Shown here piece after piece: positions 28,053 through 37,787 of a stretch of 64,000 nucleotides of DNA. The position numbers and the translations under genes were made by a program. How positions within the stretch are numbered: the stretch's first letter is position 1; each line of letters starts with the position of its first letter. Origin of the DNA: Ectothiorhodospiraceae bacterium 2226 (GTDB lineage Bacteria > Pseudomonadota > Gammaproteobacteria > GCA-013348725); contig CP054689.1 of NCBI GenBank assembly GCA_013348725.1, forward strand, positions 2,892,258 through 2,956,257, written 5' to 3'. The notes beneath the pieces were generated by a model that worked only from the letters and a program-made list of their open reading frames with translations, was not told where the DNA came from and did no database searches.

Positions 28053-29192
28053 ATGATCGTCATTCTCCAACCGCATATCGGCACCGACAGTCCCGAAGGC
28101 CGCCGCGTACTCGAGTACCTCGGCGGCTTGCGGAACATTCGGGTGCGGGTGCACGAGGAGCACGGCGCGCAGCAGGTCCTCACCGAGCTCTACCTGATTG
28201 GCGACACCGCGGGCCTGGACGAGAAGGACATCGAGAGCCTGCCGGGGGTGGACCGGGTGGTGCGCGTGTCGGCCGAATACCGCGTGCTGGGGCGGCACAA
28301 GGACGAGACCCGCCCCTCGCACTTCGAGTACAACGGCGTACGCTTCGGGCAGGACAACCTGAACATCTTCGCCGGGCTGTGCGCGGTGGACACCCGCGAG
28401 CACGTGGAGCAGATGATGCGCGCGCTGCGCGATCAGGGCCTGGTCTGCACCCGCATGGGCGCCTACAAGCCGCGCACCAACCCCTACTCCTTCCAGGGCC
28501 ACGGCAAGTCGTGTCTGCCCTATGTGTTCGAGTCGGCCGGCAAATACGGCATCAAGGTCATCGCCATGGAGGTCACCCACGAGTCGCACGTGGACGAGAT
28601 CCGCGAGGCCCTGGAACAGACCGGCTCCCCCACCGGGGTAATGCTGCAGATCGGCACGCGCAACACGCAGAACTTCGAGCTGCTCAAGATCGTCGGACGC
28701 CAGAAGGAGCTGCCGGTGCTGCTCAAGCGCGGCTTCGGCATCACGCTGGAGGAGTCGCTCAACGCGGCCGAGTACCTGGCCAGCGAGGGCAACCGCAAGG
28801 TGGTGTTCGGGCTGCGCGGCATGAAGACCAACATGGGCGACCCGCACCGCAATATGGTGGACTTCGCGCACGTGCCGGTGGTCAAGCGCCTCACGCGCAT
28901 GCCGGTGTGCATCGATCCCTCGCACTCGGTGGGGACGCGCGACGCCTCGCCCGACGGCCTGCTGGACGTGATGCACGTGACGGCGCAGGGGGTGATCGCG
29001 GGGGCGAACATGATTCTGGTGGACTTCCATCCGGCGCCGACCCGCGCGCTGGTGGACGGGCCGCAAGCCCTGCTTTTGTCCGAACTCGCGCACTTCGTGG
29101 AAGACGTCGCCATCGCGCGCGAGGCCTACGAAAAGCGCGTGGCCCTCGCCCGCCGGGCGGCGACCACGCCCGCGGGCGCTGCCCGAAGCTAG
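28053..29192 (+). CDS. 3-deoxy-7-phosphoheptulonate synthase (DAHP synthase)
   Basis: This 379-residue enzyme condenses PEP and erythrose-4-phosphate, the first step of aromatic amino-acid synthesis. An N-terminal ferredoxin-like regulatory domain (about residues 1-75) precedes the TIM barrel, the type I-beta layout. Barrel motifs such as GAYKPRTNPYSFQG, LKRGFG, the Cys in MPVCIDPSHSVG and the late His/Asp in VDFHPAPTRAL are present. AAGGAGT lies just before the ATG. It is probably a single-gene unit. Confidence 0.9.
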   Translation: MIVILQPHIGTDSPEGRRVLEYLGGLRNIRVRVHEEHGAQQVLTELYLIGDTAGLDEKDIESLPGVDRVVRVSAEYRVLGRHKDETRPSHFEYNGVRFGQDNLNIFAGLCAVDTREHVEQMMRALRDQGLVCTRMGAYKPRTNPYSFQGHGKSCLPYVFESAGKYGIKVIAMEVTHESHVDEIREALEQTGSPTGVMLQIGTRNTQNFELLKIVGRQKELPVLLKRGFGITLEESLNAAEYLASEGNRKVVFGLRGMKTNMGDPHRNMVDFAHVPVVKRLTRMPVCIDPSHSVGTRDASPDGLLDVMHVTAQGVIAGANMILVDFHPAPTRALVDGPQALLLSELAHFVEDVAIAREAYEKRVALARRAATTPAGAARS

Positions 29193-29202
29193 TCCGGCGC
29201 GC

Positions 29203-32076
29203 TCACTGGCAGCGCGTTATCCGCCCCTTCGCGACCACCAGTTCCTCGGCGGGCGCGGGCCGGCCGTAGAAATAGCCTTGCCCCACATCGCAGCCCCAGT
29301 TGGCAAGGCGCTCGCTCACGATGGCATCTTCCACGCCCTCCGCCACCACCGCGATTTGCAGATCGTGCGCCAAGCCTATGGTCGAGTGCACCACCGCCGC
29401 GGACTGCGGGTTGGACAGCATGTCCATCACAAAGGACTTGTCAATCTTCACCGCGTTGACGGGCAGCTTGGTCAGATAGCTCAGCGATGAGTAGCCGGTG
29501 CCGAAGTCGTCGATGAACAGCCCGATACCGAGCGCACTTAACGCACGCAGCGTGCCCACCGCCCCCTCCGGATCCTCCATCATGGCGCTCTCGGTGATCT
29601 CCAGATCCAGCCAGCCGGGACCCGCCCCCCAGCGCGCGAACAATTCTTCGATCTTGGGCAGCAGGTTCCGGTCACGCAGGTTCCAGGCCGACAGGTTGAC
29701 CGCGATGGGGATCGATACACCGGCGCTGCGCCAGGCAGCGGCTTGCCCCAGGGCCTGTTCCAGCACCCACAGGGTAAGCGGCTTGATGAGCCCGGTGTGC
29801 TCGGCCAGCGATACGAACTCATCGGGCGACACCATCCCGCGCACGGGATGGCGCCAGCGCACCAGCGCCTCGACGCCGCATAGCGCATTCTGGCGCAGGT
29901 CGATCTTGGGCTGGTAGTAAAGGTCCAGCGCTCCGGCATCGATCGCGTGGCGCAGATCGCTCGCCAAGGCCAGCCGCTGCGGGCCGTCCTCGTCGGCGCT
30001 CGGGTCGTACACTGCGAACGGTCTGCGCGAGCGCTTCGCCTGACGCACCGCCACGTCCGCATGACGCCCCAAGCGCGCCGGTTCGTCCCCGTGCTCCGGG
30101 GCAAGCGCGATGCCGATCACGGCGTTGATGCGCAGCGACAGCCCGCCCAACGGAAACGGCCGGTCCAGCGCTTCGCGGATCCCCTGGGCCACCGACGAGG
30201 CAGTATCGGCGTCGGCCGGGCTCAGCAGCACGGCGAACTCGTCGCCCCGCAAACGCGCCACCATCGCGCCGCCCGGCACCGCCTCGCTGAGTCTCTGCGC
30301 CGCGGCCTTGAGCAACTGGTCGCCTTGGTGGAAGCCCAGCGCTTCGTTGATTTCGCGAAAACGTTCCAGGTCGACCATCAGCATCGCGCCTCGTGCCGCG
30401 CCGCCCTCCCTGCCTAGCGATGTGCGCAGGTGCTGTTCCATGGCGGCCTGATTGGGCAAGCCGGTAAGCGTATCGTGGTAGGCCATGCGCTCGATCAGAT
30501 CCTGCGCCTGGCGCCGCTCGCTGCGCGCGCGCAGATTGCCGATACCGTAGGCCAGGTCGCCGGCGGTCTCTTCCAGGAGTTCCAAGGCCTCGGCATCGAA
30601 ACAGTCGGGGCTTGCGGCGCAGATTACCAGCGCCCCGAGCGACTCCCCGTCAGCGCGCAGGGGAAGCACCGCCAACGCGCGGCATCCGTCGGGCACCTCG
30701 GTGTGTCCCTGCCCGCAGCGCTTCACCACCAACGGCGCGCCGGCATCGAGCCCGGCAAGGGTTTGGGCGTCGATGGGGGGTGCCGTGGTTGCCGCCGGGC
30801 CCGCGGCGGCCCATACCTCCACAGCCACCTTATCCGCCTCGGTGTGCCGCGCATGGCACACCCACGCACAGCGGTATCCCCCGACCTCCACCACGATGCG
30901 ACAGATATCCTGCAAGAGTTCGTGCTCATCGGTGGCGCGCACCAACGCCCGGTTTCCCGCGCTGAGGGTGCGCAGGGCCCGATTCACCCGCTGTAACGAG
31001 CCGGCCATGTCGTCGAAGGCCGCGGCGAGGCAGCCCAACTCGTCGCCCCCCCGTTGCAGGCCCGAGCGGGCCTTCAGATCGCCCTGGGCGAGGCGTCGCG
31101 AGGCCTCGCCGAGCGCCCGCACGCGCCGCAGCAGAAACACCTCGCTGCCGAACCACGCCGCGAAGATCGCCAGGCTGGCGACCAGTAACAGCAAGCCGAG
31201 GTTACGCAGTAGATCCCCGCGGGCTACAGCCAAAGCCTCCACCGCAGGCACGCCGACCGACACGTAGCTCGTCCCCGAGGCTCCCTGGTAGAAGGGCGCG
31301 TAGGCGTGTAAGCGCGTGGTGCCGTCCTCCGCCATCACTCGCACGGTGCCGCCTTCGCGGTCCGTCGCCAGCGCCCGGCGCAAGGGTGCGGCTGGGTCGC
31401 CGCGCGTCAACCACCGCCCATCGTGGCCGATCCGGGCGATCACGCCGCCGGCGGGGTCGATCATCAGCAGGACGGCCCCGCGTGGAAGCTGCGCGCGCAG
31501 GGTGAGCTCCTTGACCCATTCGAGGTCCAGCGCCGCGAAGGCCACACCCGCGAGTTCGCCGTCGCTGTCGAGGATGGGGTAACCGAAATTCACCGCCGGC
31601 AGCCCGGTGATGCGTCCGACCTGATAATCGCCGGCACTGAAGGCTTGGGTCTCGAGGGTGCGTCGGAAGAAGGCGTGATCGCCGGCGTTGACCGCGGACG
31701 AGAACGGCAGCCCGCTGCAGTAGACATCGCCCTCAGGGGTGGCGGCCGCCAGGTTCGTGTAATAGGGATGGGCGCTCAACAGGCTGGCGAGCAGGCTGTC
31801 GCAGGCCCCGCCCGGAGCACGCAGGGCGGGCAGCTTAGCCAGCGCGCGCAGCGTGAGGCGCGTGGTGGCCAAATGCAGCGCCTGCTCGCGCGCGATCGCC
31901 TGCACCAGCATCAGCGTCTCGTGTTCGGCACGCTGTGCGGCTTGCCTGTGCTGCTCCGCCACTGAGTAGGCAAGCAGCGCCACGCTCGGCAGCATCGCGA
32001 ACAGCACCAACAACAACAGCCGCGCGCGCAAGGAATCCCAGCGTCCCGGTCCGGCGTGCATCCCACCCGCCTTCAT
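29203..32076 (-). CDS. Membrane sensor protein with dCache, HAMP, GAF, GGDEF and EAL domains
   Basis: This 957-residue c-di-GMP enzyme has two membrane helices (about residues 15-37 and 283-305) flanking a periplasmic Cache-type sensor, then HAMP, a GAF region, GGDEF and EAL. The cyclase motif reads LRGDEFAVL, with Arg for the first Gly, and there is no clear RxxD inhibitory site. The EAL half keeps VEALVRW, LEITESA, DDFGTGYSSL, KIDKSF and VAEGVED, so phosphodiesterase activity is likely. It is divergent from rimO. Confidence 0.9.
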   Translation of the reverse strand: MKAGGMHAGPGRWDSLRARLLLLVLFAMLPSVALLAYSVAEQHRQAAQRAEHETLMLVQAIAREQALHLATTRLTLRALAKLPALRAPGGACDSLLASLLSAHPYYTNLAAATPEGDVYCSGLPFSSAVNAGDHAFFRRTLETQAFSAGDYQVGRITGLPAVNFGYPILDSDGELAGVAFAALDLEWVKELTLRAQLPRGAVLLMIDPAGGVIARIGHDGRWLTRGDPAAPLRRALATDREGGTVRVMAEDGTTRLHAYAPFYQGASGTSYVSVGVPAVEALAVARGDLLRNLGLLLLVASLAIFAAWFGSEVFLLRRVRALGEASRRLAQGDLKARSGLQRGGDELGCLAAAFDDMAGSLQRVNRALRTLSAGNRALVRATDEHELLQDICRIVVEVGGYRCAWVCHARHTEADKVAVEVWAAAGPAATTAPPIDAQTLAGLDAGAPLVVKRCGQGHTEVPDGCRALAVLPLRADGESLGALVICAASPDCFDAEALELLEETAGDLAYGIGNLRARSERRQAQDLIERMAYHDTLTGLPNQAAMEQHLRTSLGREGGAARGAMLMVDLERFREINEALGFHQGDQLLKAAAQRLSEAVPGGAMVARLRGDEFAVLLSPADADTASSVAQGIREALDRPFPLGGLSLRINAVIGIALAPEHGDEPARLGRHADVAVRQAKRSRRPFAVYDPSADEDGPQRLALASDLRHAIDAGALDLYYQPKIDLRQNALCGVEALVRWRHPVRGMVSPDEFVSLAEHTGLIKPLTLWVLEQALGQAAAWRSAGVSIPIAVNLSAWNLRDRNLLPKIEELFARWGAGPGWLDLEITESAMMEDPEGAVGTLRALSALGIGLFIDDFGTGYSSLSYLTKLPVNAVKIDKSFVMDMLSNPQSAAVVHSTIGLAHDLQIAVVAEGVEDAIVSERLANWGCDVGQGYFYGRPAPAEELVVAKGRITRCQ

Positions 32077-32291
32077 TGTGTTTTCTTTTTTGGACGGTCG
32101 AAATCCGATTCGGCGCTCCCTGCCGCCGGTCGAACCGCACGCGTTCCGCTTAGCATGCGCGAAGCATGCCCGCTTTTGCGCGACGAATCGACCCCGGCGG
32201 CATTATCTTCAGCTATCTGATCGCGCACACTTGTGCGCCCTTCCCGCGCATCCTAAGATGGGCGGTTTTCAAACGGAACGAGGCCTCCCGC

Positions 32292-33608
32292 ATGCCCGTG
32301 TCGGCGCCCCCGAAAGTCGGTTTCGTCAGCCTCGGCTGCCCCAAGGCATTGGTCGATTCCGAGCGCGTGCTCACTCAGCTACGCGCCGAGGGCTACCAGA
32401 TCAGTCCGGACTACGACGACGCCGATCTGGTGGTGGTGAACACCTGCGGCTTCATCGACGCGGCGGTGGAGGAGTCGCTGGACGCCATCGGCGAGGCGCT
32501 GGCAGAGAACGGTCGCGTGATCGTCACCGGCTGCCTCGGCGCCAAGGGCGACGTGGTGCGCGAGACCCACCCGCAGGTGCTGGCGGTGACGGGCCCGCAC
32601 GCGCTCGAGGAAGTCATGGCTGCCGTGCACCAGCACCTACCGCCGCAGCATGACCCTTACACCAGTCTCATCCCGCCCCAGGGCATCAAGCTCACGCCGC
32701 GTCATTACGCCTATCTGAAGATCAGCGAGGGCTGCAATCACCGCTGCACCTTCTGCATCATTCCCTCCTTGCGCGGCGACTTGGTGAGCCGCCCCATCGG
32801 CGAGGTCATGGACGAGGCGCAGCGGCTGGTGGACGCCGGCGTGCGCGAGCTGCTGGTGGTCTCGCAGGACACCAGCGCCTATGGTGTGGACATCAAGTAC
32901 CGCACCGGTTTCTGGGGTGGTCGGCCGCTCAAGACGCGCTTCGCCGATCTCGCGCGCGCGCTGGGCGAACTCGGGGTGTGGGTGCGCATGCACTACGTCT
33001 ATCCCTATCCGCATGTCGACGAGGTCATCGACCTCATGGCCGAGGGCCTGGTCCTGCCCTATCTCGACATCCCCTTCCAGCATGCCAGTCCACGCGTGCT
33101 GAAGGCCATGCGCCGCCCGGCACGCAGCGAGAACACCCTGGCGCGCGTGCGCGACTGGCGCGCGCGCTGCCCGGAGCTTACCTTGCGCAGCACCTTCATC
33201 GTGGGTTTCCCGGGCGAGACCGAGGACGACTTCGCGCAACTGCTGGAGTTTCTGGAAGAAGCGCAGTTGGACCGAGTCGGCGCCTTTGCCTATTCTCCGG
33301 TCGAGGGCGCGGCAGCCAACGCCCTGGACGGGGCGGTGCCCGAAGCGCTCAAGCAGGAGCGCCTCGCGCGGCTCATGGCGGCGCAGGCGCGGATCAGCGC
33401 CGCGCGTCTTGCCACGCGCATCGGCCGGCGCATGCGCGTGCTGGTGGATGAGGCGGGCGAGAACGGCGTGCTGGCGCGCAGTGCGGCGGACGCACCGGAG
33501 ATCGACGGCGTGGTGCATGTGGCGGGCGCGCAAGCCGCGGCCGGCGAGTTCCTGGAGGTGGAGATCACCGGCGCGGACGCGCACGACCTCTACGCGCGGG
33601 CGCTGTAG
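32292..33608 (+). CDS. rimO: Ribosomal protein S12 methylthiotransferase RimO
   Basis: This 438-residue radical SAM enzyme adds a methylthio group to Asp of ribosomal protein S12. It has the UPF0004 domain with its cysteines ([22 protein letters not shown]), the radical SAM cluster CNHRCTFC (near residue 152) and a C-terminal TRAM domain. I chose the ATG at 32292 ([18 protein letters not shown]); the open frame extends further upstream without similarity to the family. Confidence 0.95.
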   Translation: MPVSAPPKVGFVSLGCPKALVDSERVLTQLRAEGYQISPDYDDADLVVVNTCGFIDAAVEESLDAIGEALAENGRVIVTGCLGAKGDVVRETHPQVLAVTGPHALEEVMAAVHQHLPPQHDPYTSLIPPQGIKLTPRHYAYLKISEGCNHRCTFCIIPSLRGDLVSRPIGEVMDEAQRLVDAGVRELLVVSQDTSAYGVDIKYRTGFWGGRPLKTRFADLARALGELGVWVRMHYVYPYPHVDEVIDLMAEGLVLPYLDIPFQHASPRVLKAMRRPARSENTLARVRDWRARCPELTLRSTFIVGFPGETEDDFAQLLEFLEEAQLDRVGAFAYSPVEGAAANALDGAVPEALKQERLARLMAAQARISAARLATRIGRRMRVLVDEAGENGVLARSAADAPEIDGVVHVAGAQAAAGEFLEVEITGADAHDLYARAL

Positions 33609-33661
33609 CCCGCTGGGACACGCGCCGCGCGCGCACTCACGGACGAGGGAAGGAATGTCGA

Positions 33662-33913
33662 ATGCCGATGGACGCACCGGCTTTCAAGCTGCTGGTGGAA
33701 TGCGCCGCCCCGGCGGGCGCCGAGCCTGAGCCCACGCGGTTCCAGCTCGGCGCGCGCAGCGTGGAGGTCGAGGAAGTGCTGGACCGTTGGCTTGCGCGCG
33801 ACCACCGTTATTTCAAGCTGCGGGGCAAGGACGCGGCGATCTACCTCATTCGGCACGATGTCCCCTCCGGGCACTGGGAGTTGACACAGTTTCTGTCGAC
33901 GACCGCGCATTGA
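33662..33913 (+). CDS. Hypothetical protein, 83 residues
   Basis: I do not recognise this as a named family. The chain FQLGARSVEVEEVLDRWLARDHRYFKLRGKDAAIYLIRHD looks like a small alpha/beta domain found as short conserved proteins in gammaproteobacteria. It has no signal peptide or cysteine pattern. It lies between rimO and the permease halves on the same strand and uses the same GC-rich codons, so it is likely real. Confidence 0.65.
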   Translation: MPMDAPAFKLLVECAAPAGAEPEPTRFQLGARSVEVEEVLDRWLARDHRYFKLRGKDAAIYLIRHDVPSGHWELTQFLSTTAH

Positions 33914-33980
33914 CTGCGTTATTCCGCGCCCAAGCCTCGACGGCGGACGATCGCCCGCCGGGCGGCGCGGCCGCGCCGTG

Positions 33981-34511
33981 ATGGCGGCGCGCGGCGGGGC
34001 GTCGCCCTGGATCAACGGGATCTTTCTGCTGATCATCCTGGTCGGCGGCGGTTGGCTGCTCTACCGCGAGGGCTGGACGGCGCTGAGCGCCGCGAGCCTG
34101 AACACCTTCGGCCTGCTCGCCTTGCTGGTGCCCATCCTGGCCGCCGCGCTGCTGGTAAGCGGCTATGTGCAGCAACTGCTGCCGCGCGAGCGTCTGCAAC
34201 AATGGCTGGGCGGACGCGGCGGTTGGCGCGGCCTCGCGGTGGCGACCGTGGCCGGTGCCCTCACGCCGGGCGGGCCCTTTGCCGCGTTTCCGTTGGTCGC
34301 CGCGCTGTACCGCGCGGGTGTCGGCGCGCCCGTGTGCGTCGCCTACCTGACGGCGTGGTCCACCCTGGGCCTGCACCGCATCATCATCTGGGAGGTCCCG
34401 CTGCTCGGCGAGGGCTTCGTGTTGCTGCGCTACCTCGCCTCGCTGCCGCTACCCTTCCTGGCCGGCTGGATCACGGCCGCTCTGCTACGGCGTTCGCCCT
34501 CATGGCTGTAG
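33981..34511 (+). CDS. YraQ-like (DUF318) permease, first half
   Basis: This protein of about 176 residues has four to five hydrophobic helices and the motif TPGGPFAAFPLVAALY with TAWSTLGLHRI further on. These are hallmarks of one half of the YraQ/DUF318 permease family, whose usual members of about 340 residues contain two such halves. Here the half ends at 34511 and the next gene holds the matching half. The ATG at 33981 follows a GTG at 33978. Substrate unknown. Confidence 0.75.
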   Translation: MAARGGASPWINGIFLLIILVGGGWLLYREGWTALSAASLNTFGLLALLVPILAAALLVSGYVQQLLPRERLQQWLGGRGGWRGLAVATVAGALTPGGPFAAFPLVAALYRAGVGAPVCVAYLTAWSTLGLHRIIIWEVPLLGEGFVLLRYLASLPLPFLAGWITAALLRRSPSWL

Positions 34512-35026
34512 CGCTCGCGGTACTGGTCGTCATGCTGGCGGGGCTGGTATGGGCCGCCCAGCGTCATCCGGCACGCCCGCACGGCGCCGCCGCCCGCCGC
34601 GCGTGGAGCGAGGCGCGCCCGCTGCTCGTGCGCCTGCCGCTCGCGTTGCTCGCCGCCAGCATCCTCGCGGCTTTGGTGCCGGCCGATGTCATCGGCCGCT
34701 GGCTGGGTGACGAGGCGGGGCTGCGCGGCATCCTCGTCGCCACGCTGGTGGGCGGCTTACTGCCGGGCGGGCCGATGGTGGCCTTTCCACTCGCCTTGGT
34801 GCTGTGGGACGCGGGGGCCGGGATGGCGCAGATGGTCACCCTGATCACGGCGTGGTCGGTGATCGCGCTGCACCGCGTGCTGGCCTTCGAGTGGCCGATG
34901 CTGGGCGGGCGCTTCGCCCTGCTGCGCCTCGCCGCGTCGATCCTACTGCCGGCGCTCGCCGGCCTCGGCGCGCTCGGCCTGCTGCGGGCCGTGGAGGCCG
35001 GCGGCGCCCTGCGCCTGTATGGCTGA
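34502..35026 (+). CDS. YraQ-like (DUF318) permease, second half
   Basis: This 174-residue protein overlaps the preceding gene by 10 bp. It repeats the same pattern, with LPGGPMVAFPLALVLWDAG and TAWSVIALHRVL, and four to five hydrophobic helices, so the two genes look like the two homologous halves of one permease. I take the ATG at 34502; the frame is open far upstream, but that part is antisense-like noise within the first half. The tight overlap implies co-translation and assembly as a heterodimer. Confidence 0.75.
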   Translation: MAVALAVLVVMLAGLVWAAQRHPARPHGAAARRAWSEARPLLVRLPLALLAASILAALVPADVIGRWLGDEAGLRGILVATLVGGLLPGGPMVAFPLALVLWDAGAGMAQMVTLITAWSVIALHRVLAFEWPMLGGRFALLRLAASILLPALAGLGALGLLRAVEAGGALRLYG

Positions 35027-35045
35027 ACGCCGCCGGTGTCGGCCG

Positions 35046-35561
35046 CTATTCCACCTTGACGCTGCGCCGCTTGGCCATCTCCAGCTTCGGAAGCGTGAGC
35101 TCCAGTATCCCATTGCGGAACGTGGCCTTGGCCTTTTCGCTGTCCACCGGGCTCGGCAGCGACAGGGTGCGTGAGAAGGCTCCCTGGGCGATCTCGCAGC
35201 GGTAGTAGTCGCCGCGCTCTTCCTTCTCCTCGCGCTCACTGCTGCCCTTGATGGTCACGCTGCCCTCTTCCACCGATACCTCGAGTAGCTCGGCGCGCAC
35301 CAACAACTCGTCCTCGCGGTCCACTACGTCGACGCGTGGGAACTGGCGATCGAGGCGCATGTCCGTGCGCGCCAGACTGGGTAAATCCCAGCGCATCGGC
35401 AGTCCCCAAGATCCCATCAGGCGGTCCATCATCCGTTCCATTTCCTCGAACGGCGTTAACGGGTACCGGCCGCGCTCGGCCGCAGACGGAACCTGCGCCT
35501 GCCGGCGGGAGAGTTCCTGACCGCCATCGTCTTGCTGTCGACCTTCCTGCTTCTCTGCCAT
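35046..35561 (-). CDS. Small heat-shock protein, Hsp20/alpha-crystallin family
   Basis: This 171-residue protein contains the alpha-crystallin domain (about residues 68-171), with the FPRVDVVDREDELLVRAEL start and the conserved FRNGILELTLPK near the end. The N-terminal 40 residues are charged and disordered. Such chaperones hold unfolding proteins under stress. A strong AAGGAGG lies 6-7 bp before the ATG at 35561. It is divergent from the COG2187-type kinase gene. Confidence 0.92.
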   Translation of the reverse strand: MAEKQEGRQQDDGGQELSRRQAQVPSAAERGRYPLTPFEEMERMMDRLMGSWGLPMRWDLPSLARTDMRLDRQFPRVDVVDREDELLVRAELLEVSVEEGSVTIKGSSEREEKEERGDYYRCEIAQGAFSRTLSLPSPVDSEKAKATFRNGILELTLPKLEMAKRRSVKVE

Positions 35562-35708
35562 TGCAATCCTCCTTGATCGTCATTGTCCAGGCAATCGCCC
35601 CGCGCCCAAGCATTGACCCAGCATGCGCGCCGCGCAAGCCGCATCGCCCCTGCATTCGCTTGGAGGCGCTTATACACTTGAAATGAGCGCGCGCCGCCAG
35701 GAGGGCAC

Positions 35709-36776
35709 ATGTCGGACGAGGCCAGGGTATCCACGCCACGCGAGGTCGAGCTCGACGCCAAGATCGCGTTCCTGCGCCGCGCGGACAGCTACCCCGAGAC
35801 GCGGCCCGGCGAGCCGGTGGCGTTCGTCCAGACCCACATGTCCTGCGTGTTCCTCACCGAGCACCACGCCTACAAGCTCAAGAAGCCGGTGCGCCACAGT
35901 TTTCTCGACTTCACCACCCTGGAGGCGCGGCGCCACTACTGCCAGGAGGAACTGCGCCTGAATCGGCGCCTCGCGCGCGAGGTCTACCTGGCGGTGCTGC
36001 CGCTCACGCAGGACCGCTACGGCGCGCTGGCCGTCGACGGGCGCGGCGAGCCGGTGGACTGGCTGGTCAAGATGCGCCGCCTGCCGCGCGCGCTGATGCT
36101 GGATCAAGCGCTCACCGCGCGCACCGTCGGCCCCGAGGACGTGCGGCGTTTCGCCACCGTACTGGCGCGTTTCTACCGCCACGCCGCCCCGCTCGGCGTC
36201 AATGCCCACGAGTACCGCAAGCGCTTCGAGGACGGGGTCATCGCGAACCATCGTGTGCTGACCGAGCCGCGCTACGGCCTGTCGCCTGCCGAGGTGGAAC
36301 AGGCAACACACGAGCAGCGCACGTTTCTGGACAGCCATGCGGACTTGCTCACGCGCCGCGTGCGCCAACGCCGCATCGTGGAGGGCCACGGCGACTTGCG
36401 GCCCGAGCATGTCTGTCTCGCGCCCGCCCCGGTGTTCATCGATTGCCTGGAATTCAATCCGGCGTTCCGCGTGCTGGACCCGGCGGACGAGCTGGCGTAT
36501 CTCGGCATGGAGTGCGAGTTGCTCGGCGCCCCGTTCGTCGGCGAGGTCGCCCTGGCCACCTACACGGCGATCACCGAGGACGCGCCGCCGACGCCGCTGG
36601 TGGATTTCTACAAGGCCTATCGCGCCACGGTGCGGGCGCGCCTGTCGGTGCTCCATCTGGACGACCACGCCCGTCGCGAGCATGCGCGCTGGGTGAGCCG
36701 CGGGCAGCGCTATCTCGGTCTTGCGCGCCGCTACGGCGCGCGCGCCATCATGCCGGCCACGGATGGCGCGCGCTAG
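35709..36776 (+). CDS. COG2187-type kinase-like protein (aminoglycoside-phosphotransferase fold)
   Basis: This 355-residue protein shows a protein-kinase-like pattern: the N-terminal lysine in VFLTEHHAYKLKKPV, the catalytic loop VEGHGDLRPEHVCL and the metal-binding Asp in VFIDCLEFNP. This pattern matches the COG2187 family, whose members often carry an extra AAA kinase domain that is absent here. The natural substrate is not known. It is separated from hsp20 by 147 bp and faces the prs-like gene tail to tail. Confidence 0.8.
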   Translation: MSDEARVSTPREVELDAKIAFLRRADSYPETRPGEPVAFVQTHMSCVFLTEHHAYKLKKPVRHSFLDFTTLEARRHYCQEELRLNRRLAREVYLAVLPLTQDRYGALAVDGRGEPVDWLVKMRRLPRALMLDQALTARTVGPEDVRRFATVLARFYRHAAPLGVNAHEYRKRFEDGVIANHRVLTEPRYGLSPAEVEQATHEQRTFLDSHADLLTRRVRQRRIVEGHGDLRPEHVCLAPAPVFIDCLEFNPAFRVLDPADELAYLGMECELLGAPFVGEVALATYTAITEDAPPTPLVDFYKAYRATVRARLSVLHLDDHARREHARWVSRGQRYLGLARRYGARAIMPATDGAR

Positions 36777-36800
36777 GTGCCCGGCTGCCTGCGGGCCAGG

Positions 36801-37787
36801 CTAATCGCCCCACCCCTCCAGCAGGTCGACCAGCGAGCCGTCCTGGTGCAGCCGACGAATGGCCTCGGCGACAAGCGGCGCGACGCTCAGCACCTCCACA
36901 CGCCCACGCGCCGCCTCGCCGAGGCGGTGGAAGGGGAACACCGCGTCGCTCACCACCACCCGTTCCAACTCAGCGCCCTGCAGCACCGCATCGGCGCGCA
37001 TGGAGAACACGCCGTGCGTGGCCGCCGCGAGCACGCGCGTGGCGCCTTGCGCCCGGCACGCCGCGCCGGCGCGGCGCAGCGTCTCGCCGCTGCTGATCAA
37101 ATCGTCCACCAACACCACCGTGCGCCCGGCCACCTCGCCGACCAGCCGATCGCCCGATACCACCCCGGCGCTGCGCTGCTTCTCCATGAAGGCGCGCGCC
37201 ACCGGCCGGCCGAGGCGCGCCTCCAGCGTCTCGCGGAAGACCTCGGCGCGCTTGATGCCGCCGACGTCGGGCGAGACCACGGCGAGCTGCGCGCCTGCCA
37301 AGGCGCGCGCGAAGTGCGCCGCGAACACCGGCCGCGCCTCCAGGTGCTCGGCGGGTATGCGAAAGGCATTCTGATAGGCGGCTAAGTTGTGCGCGTCGAG
37401 GGTGACCACGCGGTCGGTCCCCACCGCCTCGAGCAGCGCCGCCACATAGCGCGTGGAGACCGGATCGCGCGACTTGGTGCGCCGGTCCTTGCGCGCGTAG
37501 CAGAGGTAGGGGATGACGGCCGTCACGCGGGCCGCCCCCGCGTCGCGCAGCGTGCCGAGGAACAGCAGCAGGCGCACCAGCTTGTCGTTGGCGCTCTGCG
37601 CCGGCTCGCCATGCAGCGCATGGATGACGTACACGTCGTGGCCACGCACGCTCACGAGCGGCCGCGCCTTGTGCTCGCCGTCCTCGAACTCGCGCTCCTC
37701 GAGGGGCGCGAGGGGGCTGCCGAGCGTCTCGGCGACCCGCTCGCCGAACGGGTGGCTGGTACCTAGCGCGAAGACGCTAAGCGTCAT
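36801..37787 (-). CDS. Ribose-phosphate pyrophosphokinase-like protein (probable second PRPP synthetase)
   Basis: This 328-residue protein has the PRPP synthetase fold: FEDGEHKARPLVSVRG, the flexible ARKDRRTKSRDPVST loop and the PRPP-binding VVLVDDLISSGETL. It is longer and more divergent than a housekeeping Prs, so it is probably an accessory paralogue. The ATG at 37787 overlaps the stop of the dienelactone-hydrolase-like gene by 11 bp. Its position between stress genes suggests a nucleotide salvage or stress role. Confidence 0.82.
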   Translation of the reverse strand: MTLSVFALGTSHPFGERVAETLGSPLAPLEEREFEDGEHKARPLVSVRGHDVYVIHALHGEPAQSANDKLVRLLLFLGTLRDAGAARVTAVIPYLCYARKDRRTKSRDPVSTRYVAALLEAVGTDRVVTLDAHNLAAYQNAFRIPAEHLEARPVFAAHFARALAGAQLAVVSPDVGGIKRAEVFRETLEARLGRPVARAFMEKQRSAGVVSGDRLVGEVAGRTVVLVDDLISSGETLRRAGAACRAQGATRVLAAATHGVFSMRADAVLQGAELERVVVSDAVFPFHRLGEAARGRVEVLSVAPLVAEAIRRLHQDGSLVDLLEGWGD

